Source: JAYFQF01 sp034927285
GTDB lineage: Bacteria > Bacillota > Peptococcia > DRI-13 > UBA5745
Direction of reading: 5' to 3'
DNA: 23,019 nt
NCBI GenBank assembly: GCA_034927285.1
Contig: JAYFQF010000025.1
Location: forward strand, 1 to 23,019
The first letter of the stretch is position 1, and each line of letters opens with the position of its first letter. Position numbers and translations under genes: made by a program. A model generated the notes under the pieces. The model was not told the DNA's origin. It did not search any database and worked only from the letters and a program-made list of their open reading frames with translations. Shown here in pieces: positions 6,248 through 13,973 of this stretch.

Positions 6248-8223
6248 GCGGCATGATGAGCAGCCTGCAGGAAAACGTGATTACCGATGAAAAACTGAGA
6301 CAGTATGTCATTTCAGTCCCGACGATTTCCATTAAGGACTTTGGTGAAAAAGCAAAGGAAATCTTTGACGGCAGCGCCGAGGTGGAAGGAATCGTGGTGC
6401 TGGAACATGACAGCCCCGCAGGAATTATTATGCGGAACATGTTCTATCAGAAGATGGGCACTCAGTATGGCTATTCCCTGTACATGAAACGGTCCGTCGG
6501 CATTTTAATGGATACGGGGTTTATGTCGGCAGACGCCGAGGACGGCATTTCCAAGGTCAGTTTGCAGGCCACCGCCAGAAGCTTCGAAAAGCTCTATGAT
6601 TATATCGTAGTATATCAAAACAGAAAATACCTGGGAGTCATCAGCATCCGGCTTTTCCTGGAGGAATTGTCGAAAAGAAACGAGGCCCAGATCAGCGTCC
6701 TTAAAGAGCAGCAGCAAAAGCTTCTGGCTGCCCATCAGCAGGAACTGCAGCTGCGGAAAAATCTTCAATATCAGGCCGCCGCAGTCCGAAACCTGCTGGA
6801 CCATGCCGAGCAGGGCTTTTTGTGGTTCGGCAGCGATTTGGTCATTAAAAATGAGGTCAGTTATAAATGCCTTGAGATTTTCGGGCAAAACGTCGGCGGC
6901 GATGATTTCCTGGAACTGATTCATCCTCATTTTGGAAAAGAACGGGTCGGGGTTTTTGAAGCTGCCTTTGACAGCTATTTTAAAAACAATTCGCCGGTTA
7001 CGGACGCCGTCTATTTGCTGCTGCTGCCTGCGGACTGTGTGATTGCGGAGAAAAACGTCCATTTCCAGTATAAGAGAATCGAAAGCGGACAGCAAAAAGC
7101 CATCATGGTGGTCATGAACGATATCACCGATAAGGTGGCTCTTGAAAAGGCTATGGAGGACGACCGGTATAAGCAAAGACTGCTGATCAAAGCGTTTGGG
7201 TGTCAGCCTCAGGTCAAGAGGATGATCGACGAATTCCGGGACCTGTTTTCCGGCGGGTTCAGGAGCTTTTTTGAAAATGACAAAACCTTCCGCGAAAACC
7301 TGGACGAACTGTTCAGGGCCGTCCATACCTATAAGGGCGATTTTGCGCAGTACGGGTTTGATTCCGCCGCGGAGAAGCTTCATGTCCTGGAAGACCGGCT
7401 CAGCCAGCTCATTAACAGCAAGGAAGAAATCGGACTGCCGGAGCTGGAGAATCTTTTGACCCATATCGACACCAAGGAAATCCTGGACCGGGATCTCCGG
7501 GTGATCTCCGAATTTTTAGGCGCCGATTATTTCGATAAAAGCGAGGTCGTGCCGGTGCCCAAATCCAAGCTGCTTGCCCTTGAGAGCAAGCTGAGCTCTC
7601 AAGGGGATCCGGGCTGCCAGGAGGTGCTGGGGCTGATCCGCAGCCTGCTGTTAAGGCCGGTTAAGTCTTATTTGGCTCAGTATGAGGATTATATCGAATA
7701 CCTCAGCGGCCGTGTCATGAAAAGCATGCCGATCTTCTTGGTAGAAGGCGACGACTTAGAGGTGGACGGCGAACGTTTCGATCCTTTCTTCCAGTCCTTG
7801 GTCCATGTATTTCGAAATTCTATGGATCATGGCATAGAGCCCGATGAGGAACGGCTGGAGGCCGGCAAGAACCAGCGGGGCCTCATTCATTGTGTGGTCT
7901 CCGCCGGTGATGACCGTTGCTTTACCCTCCGGATATCTGACGACGGGCGGGGCATCGACGTGGACAAGCTGAAAGACAAAGCCCTGGAAAGGGGCCTGGG
8001 TTCCGCCGGGGACTTAGAGCAGATGGACGACCGGCAGCTTTGCGATCTGGTATTTGCCGATCATATTTCCACCAAGGATTCCCTGAGCAGCCTGTCAGGC
8101 CGGGGCGTCGGCATGTCCGCGGTGCGGGGGGCCTGCTTAAAGCTGGGGGGAAAAATCGAAATCGAAAGCTGCCCTGGTCAGGGAACCGCCTTTATCATCA
8201 CCTTGCCCTATACGCCTGCCTGA
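6244..8223 (+). CDS. CheA-like histidine kinase with CBS-type, PAS-like and HPt domains
   Basis: Soluble protein of 659 residues with no membrane segment. In order: CBS-type pair (~25-145), coiled coil (~145-180), PAS-like sensor (~185-300), HPt domain (~315-415) with the phosphorylatable His361 in AVHTYKGDFAQYGF, a linker like the end of the CheA dimerisation domain (LLLRPVKSYL), and a HATPase domain (~505-655) with N-box VFRNSMDHGIEPDE, G1 box DDGRGID and G2 box SGRGVGMSAV. The HPt-HATPase order and the ISTKDSLSSLSGRGVGM stretch are CheA-like, but there is no CheW-like P5 domain and no recognisable P2. It therefore probably works outside a chemoreceptor array, sensing through its own CBS and PAS domains. 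The ATG overlaps the cheY stop by 4 nt. The CBS-type block aligns without gaps to that of the divergent c-di-GMP protein. Confidence 0.88.
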   Translation: MSGMMSSLQENVITDEKLRQYVISVPTISIKDFGEKAKEIFDGSAEVEGIVVLEHDSPAGIIMRNMFYQKMGTQYGYSLYMKRSVGILMDTGFMSADAEDGISKVSLQATARSFEKLYDYIVVYQNRKYLGVISIRLFLEELSKRNEAQISVLKEQQQKLLAAHQQELQLRKNLQYQAAAVRNLLDHAEQGFLWFGSDLVIKNEVSYKCLEIFGQNVGGDDFLELIHPHFGKERVGVFEAAFDSYFKNNSPVTDAVYLLLLPADCVIAEKNVHFQYKRIESGQQKAIMVVMNDITDKVALEKAMEDDRYKQRLLIKAFGCQPQVKRMIDEFRDLFSGGFRSFFENDKTFRENLDELFRAVHTYKGDFAQYGFDSAAEKLHVLEDRLSQLINSKEEIGLPELENLLTHIDTKEILDRDLRVISEFLGADYFDKSEVVPVPKSKLLALESKLSSQGDPGCQEVLGLIRSLLLRPVKSYLAQYEDYIEYLSGRVMKSMPIFLVEGDDLEVDGERFDPFFQSLVHVFRNSMDHGIEPDEERLEAGKNQRGLIHCVVSAGDDRCFTLRISDDGRGIDVDKLKDKALERGLGSAGDLEQMDDRQLCDLVFADHISTKDSLSSLSGRGVGMSAVRGACLKLGGKIEIESCPGQGTAFIITLPYTPA

Positions 8224-8301
8224 AGGGAATCTGCTTGAAGGAGTTTTTGAAAAAATCTTTAATGAAAAATCAGCTGTGGAACCGCAGAAAGGAATACCCC
8301 A

Positions 8302-8766
8302 ATGGACCAAAAATATGCCTGGGTTTTTATCAACGCCTGGAACGACGTTTTCTCCTCATTTTCGTCAAAGAAGGTATTGACCGCCGACATCATGGCTGCC
8401 AAAGAAGAGGCGAGGCCTTTTGACATTTCGGTGATTATTGGAATTGTGGGTGATGTTGACGGGCAGGTGTTTCTCTCTATGGACGGGGAAACCGGAGAAT
8501 TACTGGCCTCGGAAATGCTGGGCGGTATGGATGTGGCCGGCATGGAAGATGTGGTTAAAAGCGCGGTAGGCGAGTTTTGCAATATGATTATGGGCAATGC
8601 CTGTTCGGGAATCGGCGGGGCCAACAGAAATGTGGATATCACACCGCCCACGGTGGTTTCTTATGAAGAAGCCGCGGCTTTGGAAGGGAAACCCTCCTTT
8701 GTCGTTTCTCTGGCCGTGGAAGACCTTGGGGTCGTGGATTTTGACGTTTCCATTAAAAGCGCCTGA
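8302..8766 (+). CDS. CheX-type phosphatase
   Basis: Protein of 154 residues of the CheC/CheX/FliY phosphatase family. The signature is GEFCNMIMGNA near residue 90, with Glu91 and Asn94 as the E-x2-N pair that dephosphorylates CheY-P. A single such motif and the length fit CheX rather than CheC. AAAGGA lies 9 nt before the ATG, 78 bp after the kinase stop, in the same operon. It likely resets the receiver at 5864, completing a kinase-receiver-phosphatase set. Confidence 0.85.
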   Translation: MDQKYAWVFINAWNDVFSSFSSKKVLTADIMAAKEEARPFDISVIIGIVGDVDGQVFLSMDGETGELLASEMLGGMDVAGMEDVVKSAVGEFCNMIMGNACSGIGGANRNVDITPPTVVSYEEAAALEGKPSFVVSLAVEDLGVVDFDVSIKSA

Positions 8767-8778
8767 CCGCCGCTCATA

Positions 8779-8807
8779 TTGTCAGGAGCCGGCCCCTATG
8801 ATATAAT
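8779..8807 (+). promoter_or_regulatory. Sigma-A promoter of the crcB riboswitch transcript
   Basis: TTGTCA (8779-8784), 17 bp, TATAAT (8802-8807). The predicted start is near 8814, some 40 nt before the riboswitch aptamer. Confidence 0.85.
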
Positions 8808-8853
8808 AAATGCAGTGAATTACGGCATAATTTTCTGGCCGTTATAATTCAAT

Positions 8854-8911
8854 GGGAAAGAAGTTCTCCCACGGCTATGCCGGAACCGCTTACCAAGCTG
8901 ATGACTTCTGC
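8854..8911 (+). ncRNA. Fluoride riboswitch (crcB motif) aptamer
   Basis: The 5' half is GGGAAAGAAGTTCTCCC, a GGG/CCC hairpin with AAG and GTTC elements. An extra small hairpin (CGGC/GCCG) follows. The conserved 3' half is AACCGCTTACCAAGC then TGATGACTTCTGC, very close to the known GCUGAUGACUUCU end of the crcB motif. It precedes a crcB gene, the classic partner. It overlaps a terminator, so fluoride binding should stabilise the aptamer and permit read-through into crcB. Confidence 0.88.
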
Positions 8912-8936
8912 TTCAGGCAGAAGCGTCGGCTTTTTT
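8897..8936 (+). terminator. Riboswitch-controlled intrinsic terminator upstream of crcB
   Basis: GCTGATGACTTCTGC (8897-8911) pairs with GCAGAAGCGTCGGC (8917-8930), allowing G-U pairs and one bulge, followed by TTTTTT (8931-8936). Its 5' arm is the 3' end of the fluoride aptamer, so the two folds exclude each other: OFF without fluoride, ON with it. Confidence 0.85.
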
Positions 8937-9042
8937 GTTGAGCTGTTGGGAATGCCCTGCCGGCCCCGTATTAAGGAAATAGCCCAAAATCCGATGATCG
9001 GAGTACCGTCGTTGTCACTGTATTGGTCAGGGAGGCTGAAAA

Positions 9043-9417
9043 ATGAATATACTTATAAATTGTATACTGGTTGGCGCGGGGGGAATGATTGGAGCTGTCT
9101 GCCGTTACCTGTTCGGTTTACTGCCCGTCGGAACGCAAAGCGGTTTCCCAATTAACACGCTGTTAATCAACATCATCGGTGCGTCTCTTTTAGGGCTCAT
9201 CGTCGCCTTTTCAGAAAAAAACGGAAATACAAGCCCGCAGCTTCTGCTGTTTTTGAAAATCGGAATATGCGGCGGCTTTACAACGTTTTCCACCTTTTCC
9301 TGGGAAGCCGTACAACTTCTCCAAAACGGTAAATTTATTACCGGCTTATCCTATATGGTCTTGAGTGTAGCGTTATGTGTAACCGCTGCCGCCGGCGCGC
9401 AGATGATCGTAAAATAA
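9043..9417 (+). CDS. crcB: Fluoride ion channel CrcB/Fluc
   Basis: Small membrane protein of 124 residues with four hydrophobic segments. Family marks are GGMIGAVCRYLFG near the N-terminus, NTLLINIIGASLLG in helix 2, and GGFTTFSTFSWE in helix 3, the break segment that lines the pore. Fluc channels are dual-topology dimers that let fluoride leave the cell. GGAGG lies 7 nt before the ATG. Many Firmicutes carry two adjacent crcB genes that form heterodimers; only one is present here, so a homodimer is likely unless a second copy lies elsewhere. It is controlled by the riboswitch about 130 nt upstream. Confidence 0.95.
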   Translation: MNILINCILVGAGGMIGAVCRYLFGLLPVGTQSGFPINTLLINIIGASLLGLIVAFSEKNGNTSPQLLLFLKIGICGGFTTFSTFSWEAVQLLQNGKFITGLSYMVLSVALCVTAAAGAQMIVK

Positions 9418-9433
9418 AATGAAAATGATGATC

Positions 9434-9475
9434 AAAAAAGCCCGAACCGGAAAAAAAGCCGGATCGGGCTTTTTT
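9434..9475. terminator. Bidirectional terminator between crcB and the Q/N-rich gene
   Basis: AAAAAAGCCCGAACCGG (9434-9450) pairs with CCGGATCGGGCTTTTTT (9459-9475) with one mismatch. It carries A-runs on one side and T-runs on the other, so it can end crcB on the plus strand and the 9534-9728 gene on the minus strand. Confidence 0.9.
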
Positions 9476-9533
9476 AAATAATCAGAGAGGGGTAAAACAA
9501 AGAAGAGGGAGAGAAGATAAGAAGGGTTAAAGC

Positions 9534-9728
9534 TTAGAAGTTGTTTCTGTTCTGGTTGCCTTGCTGACAGTTTTTCTGGTTCTGCTTCTTGTTCTGGTTC
9601 ATTTCAAAGGTCTTGCTCTGAACAAATTCGTTTGCAAACTCCTGGTTGCCTTGCTGGCGCTGCTTCTGTTGGCTCTGTTGGTTCTGTTGGTTTTGCTGGT
9701 ATTGATTGGAGCTGTTTTGATTTTTCAT
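9534..9728 (-). CDS. Small Gln/Asn-rich protein, gamma-SASP-like
   Basis: Minus-strand gene of 64 residues, very rich in Gln, Asn and Lys and hydrophilic throughout. The N-terminal part is QQN/QQ repeats; the middle has EFANEFVQSKTFEMNQ and the end KKQNQKNCQQGNQN. This resembles gamma-type small acid-soluble spore proteins (SspE), which carry EFA-x-E followed by Gln/Asn-rich tails. The match is to composition and a short motif only. I chose the ATG at 9728, about 11 nt after an AAAGGA, over the ATG at 9740, which sits directly against that site. The bidirectional terminator lies downstream. If correct, it supports a spore-forming host; otherwise it is a low-complexity protein of unknown role. 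Confidence 0.55.
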   Translation of the reverse strand: MKNQNSSNQYQQNQQNQQSQQKQRQQGNQEFANEFVQSKTFEMNQNKKQNQKNCQQGNQNRNNF

Positions 9729-10137
9729 CGCGATTTTCATCCTTTCTGATCAGGTTGCACCAATAGATTTCCCGCAGCAATCGCAGATTATACAGGAATT
9801 TTTGCAAAGGCCGGCGGCAGGTGATATAATATTCAGATAAAAATTAAATTTGTCCTGAAAAATCATAAGCCCAGTGAATATCGGCGATCTGCCCCGCAGC
9901 GAAAAGAAGTCCACCGGGATTTTTGATAACCGGTATTGACCGGCGCCGCGGCAAAAGCCCGCTTCAGGTTCAGCCCGGTCCGGATTTTTCCGGGATAAAC
10001 CGACAGGGATAATTAAGCCGGATACGGATTAATAAAAACCGACAGGGGATTTAATAAAAATTAATACGAATTAATAAAACAGAATGCATCAGATAAACGG
10101 AATGCATTAAAGACGGCGAGAGAAAGGGGGAGAAACC
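9729..10137. other. Non-coding stretch: divergent region and long leader of the ECF sigma gene
   Basis: About 400 bp without a gene. It holds the plus-strand promoter at 9802-9830 and a leader of about 300 nt. The leader contains repeated short motifs: CCGACAGGGAT at 10000-10010, again with one extra G at 10039-10050, several copies of TTAATAAAA, and GAATGCAT twice (10082-10089 and 10100-10107). No known riboswitch is recognised. Confidence 0.6.
9802..9830 (+). promoter_or_regulatory. Sigma-A promoter upstream of the ECF sigma gene
   Basis: TTGCAA (9802-9807), 17 bp, TATAAT (9825-9830), with an extended -10 TGA directly before the -10. The predicted start is near 9837, about 300 nt before the gene. 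Its -10 is sigma-A-like, so basal expression is not autoregulated by the ECF factor. Confidence 0.75.
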
Positions 10138-10839
10138 TTGCAGCCTGAAATCTCATACCAACGGGAAAACCCGATCCCGGCTGCCGCCCGGGAGGATAAG
10201 GAGCTGGCCGCATCGTGCGGCCGGGGAGACGCCGACGCTTTTGAAATCCTGGTCAGCCGCTACGAGAAACGGATATATGCTATGGCCGTCCGTTTTTGCG
10301 GCAATCTCCAGGAAGGGGAAGATCTGGCCCAGGAGACCTTCCTGAAGGCCTGGAAAGCCATCGGCAGCTATCGGGGACAGGCAGCCTTCAGCACCTGGCT
10401 GGCGGCGATCCTGACCAACCTCTGGCGGGACCGGCTTCGCAAAAAACCGGTGGCGACGGAGTCCCTGGACCAGAAAGTGGAAGTGGATGACGGCAGCCTG
10501 GAAAAACAGGTAGCCGACCAGGGTCCGGGGCCGGAAGAACTGCTGGAGAGCAAGGAAGAAGGCCGGGCCCTGCGGGAGCTGGTGGGCCGGCTGAAGCCCG
10601 AATACCGGGAGGCCCTGGTGCTGCGGGACATTCAGGGCTATTCCTACGAGGAAGTGGCCGTGATCACCGGTCAGAACCTGGGAACCGTTAAATCCCGGAT
10701 CAATCGTGCCCGTACCTTCTTACGGGAAGAGATCCTGCGCTGCCAGGAACAAAACCGGGACTTCTTCCGTCTAAGCACCCAGAAAGGCGATAAAAAGCAA
10801 AAACGCCTGGCGGAAAGGAGGGAAGCAAATGAAGGATGA
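10138..10839 (+). CDS. ECF-type RNA polymerase sigma factor
   Basis: Sigma-70 family ECF factor of 233 residues starting at TTG, with AAAGGGGGAG a few bases upstream. Region 2 (~30-100) includes DLAQETFLKAWKAIGSYRG; region 4 (~152-198) includes LKPEYREALVLRDIQGYSYEE and the helix-turn-helix end GTVKSRINRARTFLREEI. There is no region 3, as expected. An acidic linker joins the domains, and a basic tail of ~35 residues extends past region 4. It overlaps the next gene by 11 nt, the usual coupling of an ECF factor to its anti-sigma factor. The signal and regulon are unknown. Confidence 0.93.
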   Translation: MQPEISYQRENPIPAAAREDKELAASCGRGDADAFEILVSRYEKRIYAMAVRFCGNLQEGEDLAQETFLKAWKAIGSYRGQAAFSTWLAAILTNLWRDRLRKKPVATESLDQKVEVDDGSLEKQVADQGPGPEELLESKEEGRALRELVGRLKPEYREALVLRDIQGYSYEEVAVITGQNLGTVKSRINRARTFLREEILRCQEQNRDFFRLSTQKGDKKQKRLAERREANEG

Positions 10840-12301
10840 ATCATTGACCCTAGAGATCATGGACTGGCTGGAAGGCCGGCTGGACGAAGAAGCCGAAAAG
10901 GCCTTTTTGGCCCGGCAGGCGGCCGACCCGGAACTGGCCCGGGAGTGCGGCCTTATGGCGGAACTGCTGGCGTCTCTGGCCCAATTGGATGAAGATCTGA
11001 CTCCTTCCGCTTCTTTCCGTCAAAATGTGATGACTGGGGTGCGGGCGATGAAAGAAGAAAACCGGAAAGCAGAAGATGGAACGGAAAACAGGACGGAAAA
11101 CCAACGGGAAAGCGGTGCGGGAATGCCCCTTGAGGAGATACCGGCCGCCGGCACCAAGGAAAACGTAACTTTCACAAACGTAACTTTCACAGCAGAGGAT
11201 GAGGCTCCCCGGGAACAGCGCGGGGAAAAGAAACACCTGGGCCTCCAGGGTGAAGGGAAGGCCGCGGGACTGTTCCGGCGCCTGGGGCTGGGTACCGTAC
11301 TGCCGGTGGCGGCCTGCCTTTTGGTCCTGGTGATAGTTTTGCCGAAGCTGGGTTTTGGCGCTTTCCAAAATACCAACGACAGCCTTTCCGGCGGCGCCTA
11401 TACGGAGATGGATGCGGCCATGAACACGGCTCCCGGGGCGGCGGCTCCTTCCTATACGGGAAAGAACAAGGAAAACGGTTTTGCCGTGGAAATGCAGAGG
11501 GACGGCGGAGAGAGTGCCGGCAGCGGAATCCAGTCCCCCGAGGCTTCTTCTCCCGAAAGCGAATCCCAGGAAGCAGCGGACATGGCCGCTGACCTAAAGG
11601 TTTCGGTTTCCCGGAAAATTATCCGCAACGGCCATTTAACCCTGGAGGTGGACAGTTTCGACGAAACGATGGCGGCGCTGAACTCCGCCGTGGAAGAACA
11701 GGGCGGCTATGTGGTCAGCCAGAACCGCCAGAGCATCGACGATAAGAACCGCCTGGCAGGAAATATCACTGTAAAAGTGCCTTACGACCGGTTTGACGAG
11801 CTGTTGACCATGGCCCGCCAGCTGGGCAAAGCTACCGACGAACAGGTGGATGCCCAGGATGTGACGGATCAGTACATCGACATCACCGCCCGGATCGAAG
11901 TTTACCGGACCAAGCTGGACCGTCTGCTGGAGCTTTTGAAGCAAAGCGGCGACTTAAGCGAGGTCCTGGCGGTGGAAAATGAACTGGCCTCCACCCGGGC
12001 GGAACTGGAGTCTTTGGAGGGGCAGCTCCGGTATCTGGACAGCCAGACCAGCTATTCCCGGCTATCGCTTTATGTGACGGAAAAACCTGTGGAAGCCAGT
12101 GAAATCCGTACAGACGGGCTTGCCGGCTTCTGGCAGGATGTACAGGAAGCCTTTCTGTTAGGAATAAACGCGTTGATCGGCGCCCTGAGCGGCTTTGTGA
12201 TCAGCCTGGCGGGCTGGCTGCCGGCTTTGGCGATCATAGCGGTAACCGCCCTGATTCTTTGGAGGGTCTGGCTTAAGAAGTGGTGGGGAAGACAGAAATG
12301 A
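10829..12301 (+). CDS. Anti-sigma-like membrane protein with DUF4349 domain
   Basis: Protein of 490 residues. The N-terminal ~75 residues (LEIMDWLEGRLDEEAEKAF, then RQNVMTGVRAM) look like a cytoplasmic anti-sigma domain without a clear zinc-binding HxxxCxxC. A charged linker leads to a membrane segment at ~157-171 (VLPVAACLLVLVIVLPKL). A Ser/Gly/Glu-rich region follows, then a DUF4349 domain (~258-435) starting SVSRKIIRNGHLTLEV with a coiled-coil stretch around LDRLLELLKQSGDLSEVLAVE, and a final hydrophobic segment near the C-terminus followed by basic residues. The layout suggests the DUF4349 part lies outside the membrane and controls release of the sigma factor; this is inference from context. 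The linker contains a tandem 15-bp duplication (11161-11190). The gene overlaps the sigma factor gene. Confidence 0.88.
   Translation: MKDESLTLEIMDWLEGRLDEEAEKAFLARQAADPELARECGLMAELLASLAQLDEDLTPSASFRQNVMTGVRAMKEENRKAEDGTENRTENQRESGAGMPLEEIPAAGTKENVTFTNVTFTAEDEAPREQRGEKKHLGLQGEGKAAGLFRRLGLGTVLPVAACLLVLVIVLPKLGFGAFQNTNDSLSGGAYTEMDAAMNTAPGAAAPSYTGKNKENGFAVEMQRDGGESAGSGIQSPEASSPESESQEAADMAADLKVSVSRKIIRNGHLTLEVDSFDETMAALNSAVEEQGGYVVSQNRQSIDDKNRLAGNITVKVPYDRFDELLTMARQLGKATDEQVDAQDVTDQYIDITARIEVYRTKLDRLLELLKQSGDLSEVLAVENELASTRAELESLEGQLRYLDSQTSYSRLSLYVTEKPVEASEIRTDGLAGFWQDVQEAFLLGINALIGALSGFVISLAGWLPALAIIAVTALILWRVWLKKWWGRQK
11161..11190 (+). repeat. In-frame 15-bp tandem duplication
   Basis: AAACGTAACTTTCAC occurs twice without a gap (11161-11175 and 11176-11190), duplicating five residues to give NVTFTNVTFT in the linker of the anti-sigma-like protein. 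Exact identity suggests a recent slippage event. Confidence 0.9.
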
Positions 12302-12371
12302 TAAGATCGTAACCCGGCCTTTTAAAACAGAGCCGGACACCCCCCGAAAGTAACCTTGCGCAATTTGATAA

Positions 12372-12454
12372 GCAAGCCGGGCTGATTGCAGGGCTTGCGG
12401 CTGAGAAAAACAGGCGGAGGCATACGCCGGAAAAGGCGGTTTGCCCCCGCCTGT
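12372..12454. other. Structured non-coding segment before the first MATE gene
   Basis: Two consecutive inverted repeats: GCAAGCC near 12372 with GGCTTGC near 12393, then ACAGGCGG (12410-12417) with CCGCCTGT (12447-12454), extended by GGC/GCC and an inner CGCC/GGCG hairpin. No T-run follows either. They lie after the DUF4349 stop and before the MATE promoter, so they may shape the 3' end of the sigma operon transcript. I recognise no known riboswitch. Confidence 0.45.
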
Positions 12455-12492
12455 CTCTGCAGGCGGCCATCATCCCTGGAACTTCGATTTTG

Positions 12493-12521
12493 TTGGATTT
12501 TATCAGGATTTGCAGTATAAT
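12493..12521 (+). promoter_or_regulatory. Probable sigma-A promoter of the first MATE gene
   Basis: A weak -35 TTGGAT (12493-12498), 17 bp, and a perfect -10 TATAAT (12516-12521). The predicted start is near 12528, 30 nt before the gene. Confidence 0.65.
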
Positions 12522-12557
12522 GACAAAGTATATAGCTGAACGGGGGTAAAACAGAAT

Positions 12558-13937
12558 TTGAAAACCGGTGAATTGAACGAAAGTGATTTGGGGAGAGAAA
12601 GTATCGGCAAGCTGATCCTGCGCTATGCCGTGCCCAGTATTGTCTCTCTGTTGACGAACTCGCTTTATAATATTGTAGACCAGATTTTTATCGGTCAGGG
12701 CGTAGGTTATTATGGCAACGCCGCCACCAATGTGGCTTTCCCCATGGTGACGGTTTGTCTGGCCCTGGGGCTTTTGATCGGCAACGGCAATGCCGCCCAT
12801 TTCAGCCTGAAACTGGGCTCGGGCCGCCGGGACCAGGCGGAGCAGGCCACCGGCAACGCCTTCACCATGGCTTTGATTGCCGGAGCTTTAATTTTTATTT
12901 TCGGGAACCTGTTTTTGGAGCCCTTGCTGAAATTTTTCGGCAGCAACGCCGAAGTGCTGCCTTATGCCATGACTTATGCGGGGATCTGCCTGTGGGGGCT
13001 GCCCTTTGTGGTGGTTTCCCTCAGCATGGAAAACTCCATCCGCGCCGACGGCAGTCCCCGTTACGCTATGTTTTCAACGCTGACCGGCGCCGTGATCAAT
13101 ACTATCCTGGACCCGGTCTTTATTTTTGTTTTTGACTGGGGTGTGGCCGGCGCGGCTTGGGCCACCGTCATCGGGCAGATCGTGGTCTGCCTTTTAACGC
13201 TGAATTATCTGCGCCGTTTCAAGCTGATTACTTTCCGGGCCGCCAATCTGCGCCTGAAGGGACAGGTCTGCAAAACGGTCTGCGCTTTGGGCACCGCCAG
13301 CTTTTTTACGCAAAGCGCCCTGTTTTTGCTGCAGATCGTCATGAATAATTCCCTGACCCAATACGGGGCCCAGTCGGTCTACGGCGAGGTGATCCCCTTG
13401 GCCTGCATGGGCATCGTGATGAAGGTAAATCAGATCCTGATCGCTTTTGTCATCGGTGTTTCCATAGGGGTACAGCCCATCATCGGCTATAATTATGGCG
13501 CCGGGAACTATCACCGGGTGAAAGAAGCCTATTTCAAGGCTGTGATTATTGCTACGGTGATTACGGTAGCCGGCTTTTTGGCCTTTGAGCTTATTCCGGA
13601 AAAAATCATTAATATTTTTGGCGAGGAAGACCAAAGCTACATGACCTTTGCCGTGAAGTGCTTCCGGATTTATCTGCTGATGATTTTTACCGCCGGCTAT
13701 CAGATCATCTCGGCAAACTTTTTCCAGGCCATCGGCAAGCCTTTACGGGCGGCTGCGCTGACCCTGACCAGACAGGTGCTGTTCCTGATTCCGCTGATCC
13801 GTCTGCTGGGCTATTTCTTCGGCCTGGAAGGCCTGCTCTATGCCGGCCCTGTAGCCGACGTGGTTTCCGCGGTAGTCACCTTTTTCTTTATTTCAAAGGA
13901 GATAAAAAATCTGGGGCAGGAGCCGGCTCTGGAATAA
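12558..13937 (+). CDS. MATE family efflux transporter (MepA-like)
   Basis: Integral membrane protein of 459 residues with about 12 helices, the standard length. The start IGKLILRYAVPSIVSLLTNS with NIVDQIFIGQGVG and the later ENSIRADGSPRYAM and GVAGAAWATVIGQ are typical of MepA-type MATE transporters, which export cationic drugs and metabolites in exchange for Na+ or H+. The start is TTG, with GGGGG 11 nt upstream. It is transcribed alone from the 12493 promoter, and its terminator overlaps the 3' end of the convergent second MATE gene. Substrate unknown. Confidence 0.93.
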   Translation: MKTGELNESDLGRESIGKLILRYAVPSIVSLLTNSLYNIVDQIFIGQGVGYYGNAATNVAFPMVTVCLALGLLIGNGNAAHFSLKLGSGRRDQAEQATGNAFTMALIAGALIFIFGNLFLEPLLKFFGSNAEVLPYAMTYAGICLWGLPFVVVSLSMENSIRADGSPRYAMFSTLTGAVINTILDPVFIFVFDWGVAGAAWATVIGQIVVCLLTLNYLRRFKLITFRAANLRLKGQVCKTVCALGTASFFTQSALFLLQIVMNNSLTQYGAQSVYGEVIPLACMGIVMKVNQILIAFVIGVSIGVQPIIGYNYGAGNYHRVKEAYFKAVIIATVITVAGFLAFELIPEKIINIFGEEDQSYMTFAVKCFRIYLLMIFTAGYQIISANFFQAIGKPLRAAALTLTRQVLFLIPLIRLLGYFFGLEGLLYAGPVADVVSAVVTFFFISKEIKNLGQEPALE

Positions 13938-13973
13938 TCAATCCGATTGCCGGGGAATCCCGGAAATCCTTCT

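Noticed and set aside
8877..9155. Plus-strand open frame of 92 codons overlapping the riboswitch and crcB
   Set aside because: It begins inside the fluoride aptamer, crosses its terminator and ends inside crcB in another frame; it shows no recognisable domain.
9741..9830. Sigma-G/sigma-F promoter for the Q/N-rich gene on the minus strand
   Set aside because: No pair of boxes fits the consensus and spacing well enough to report.
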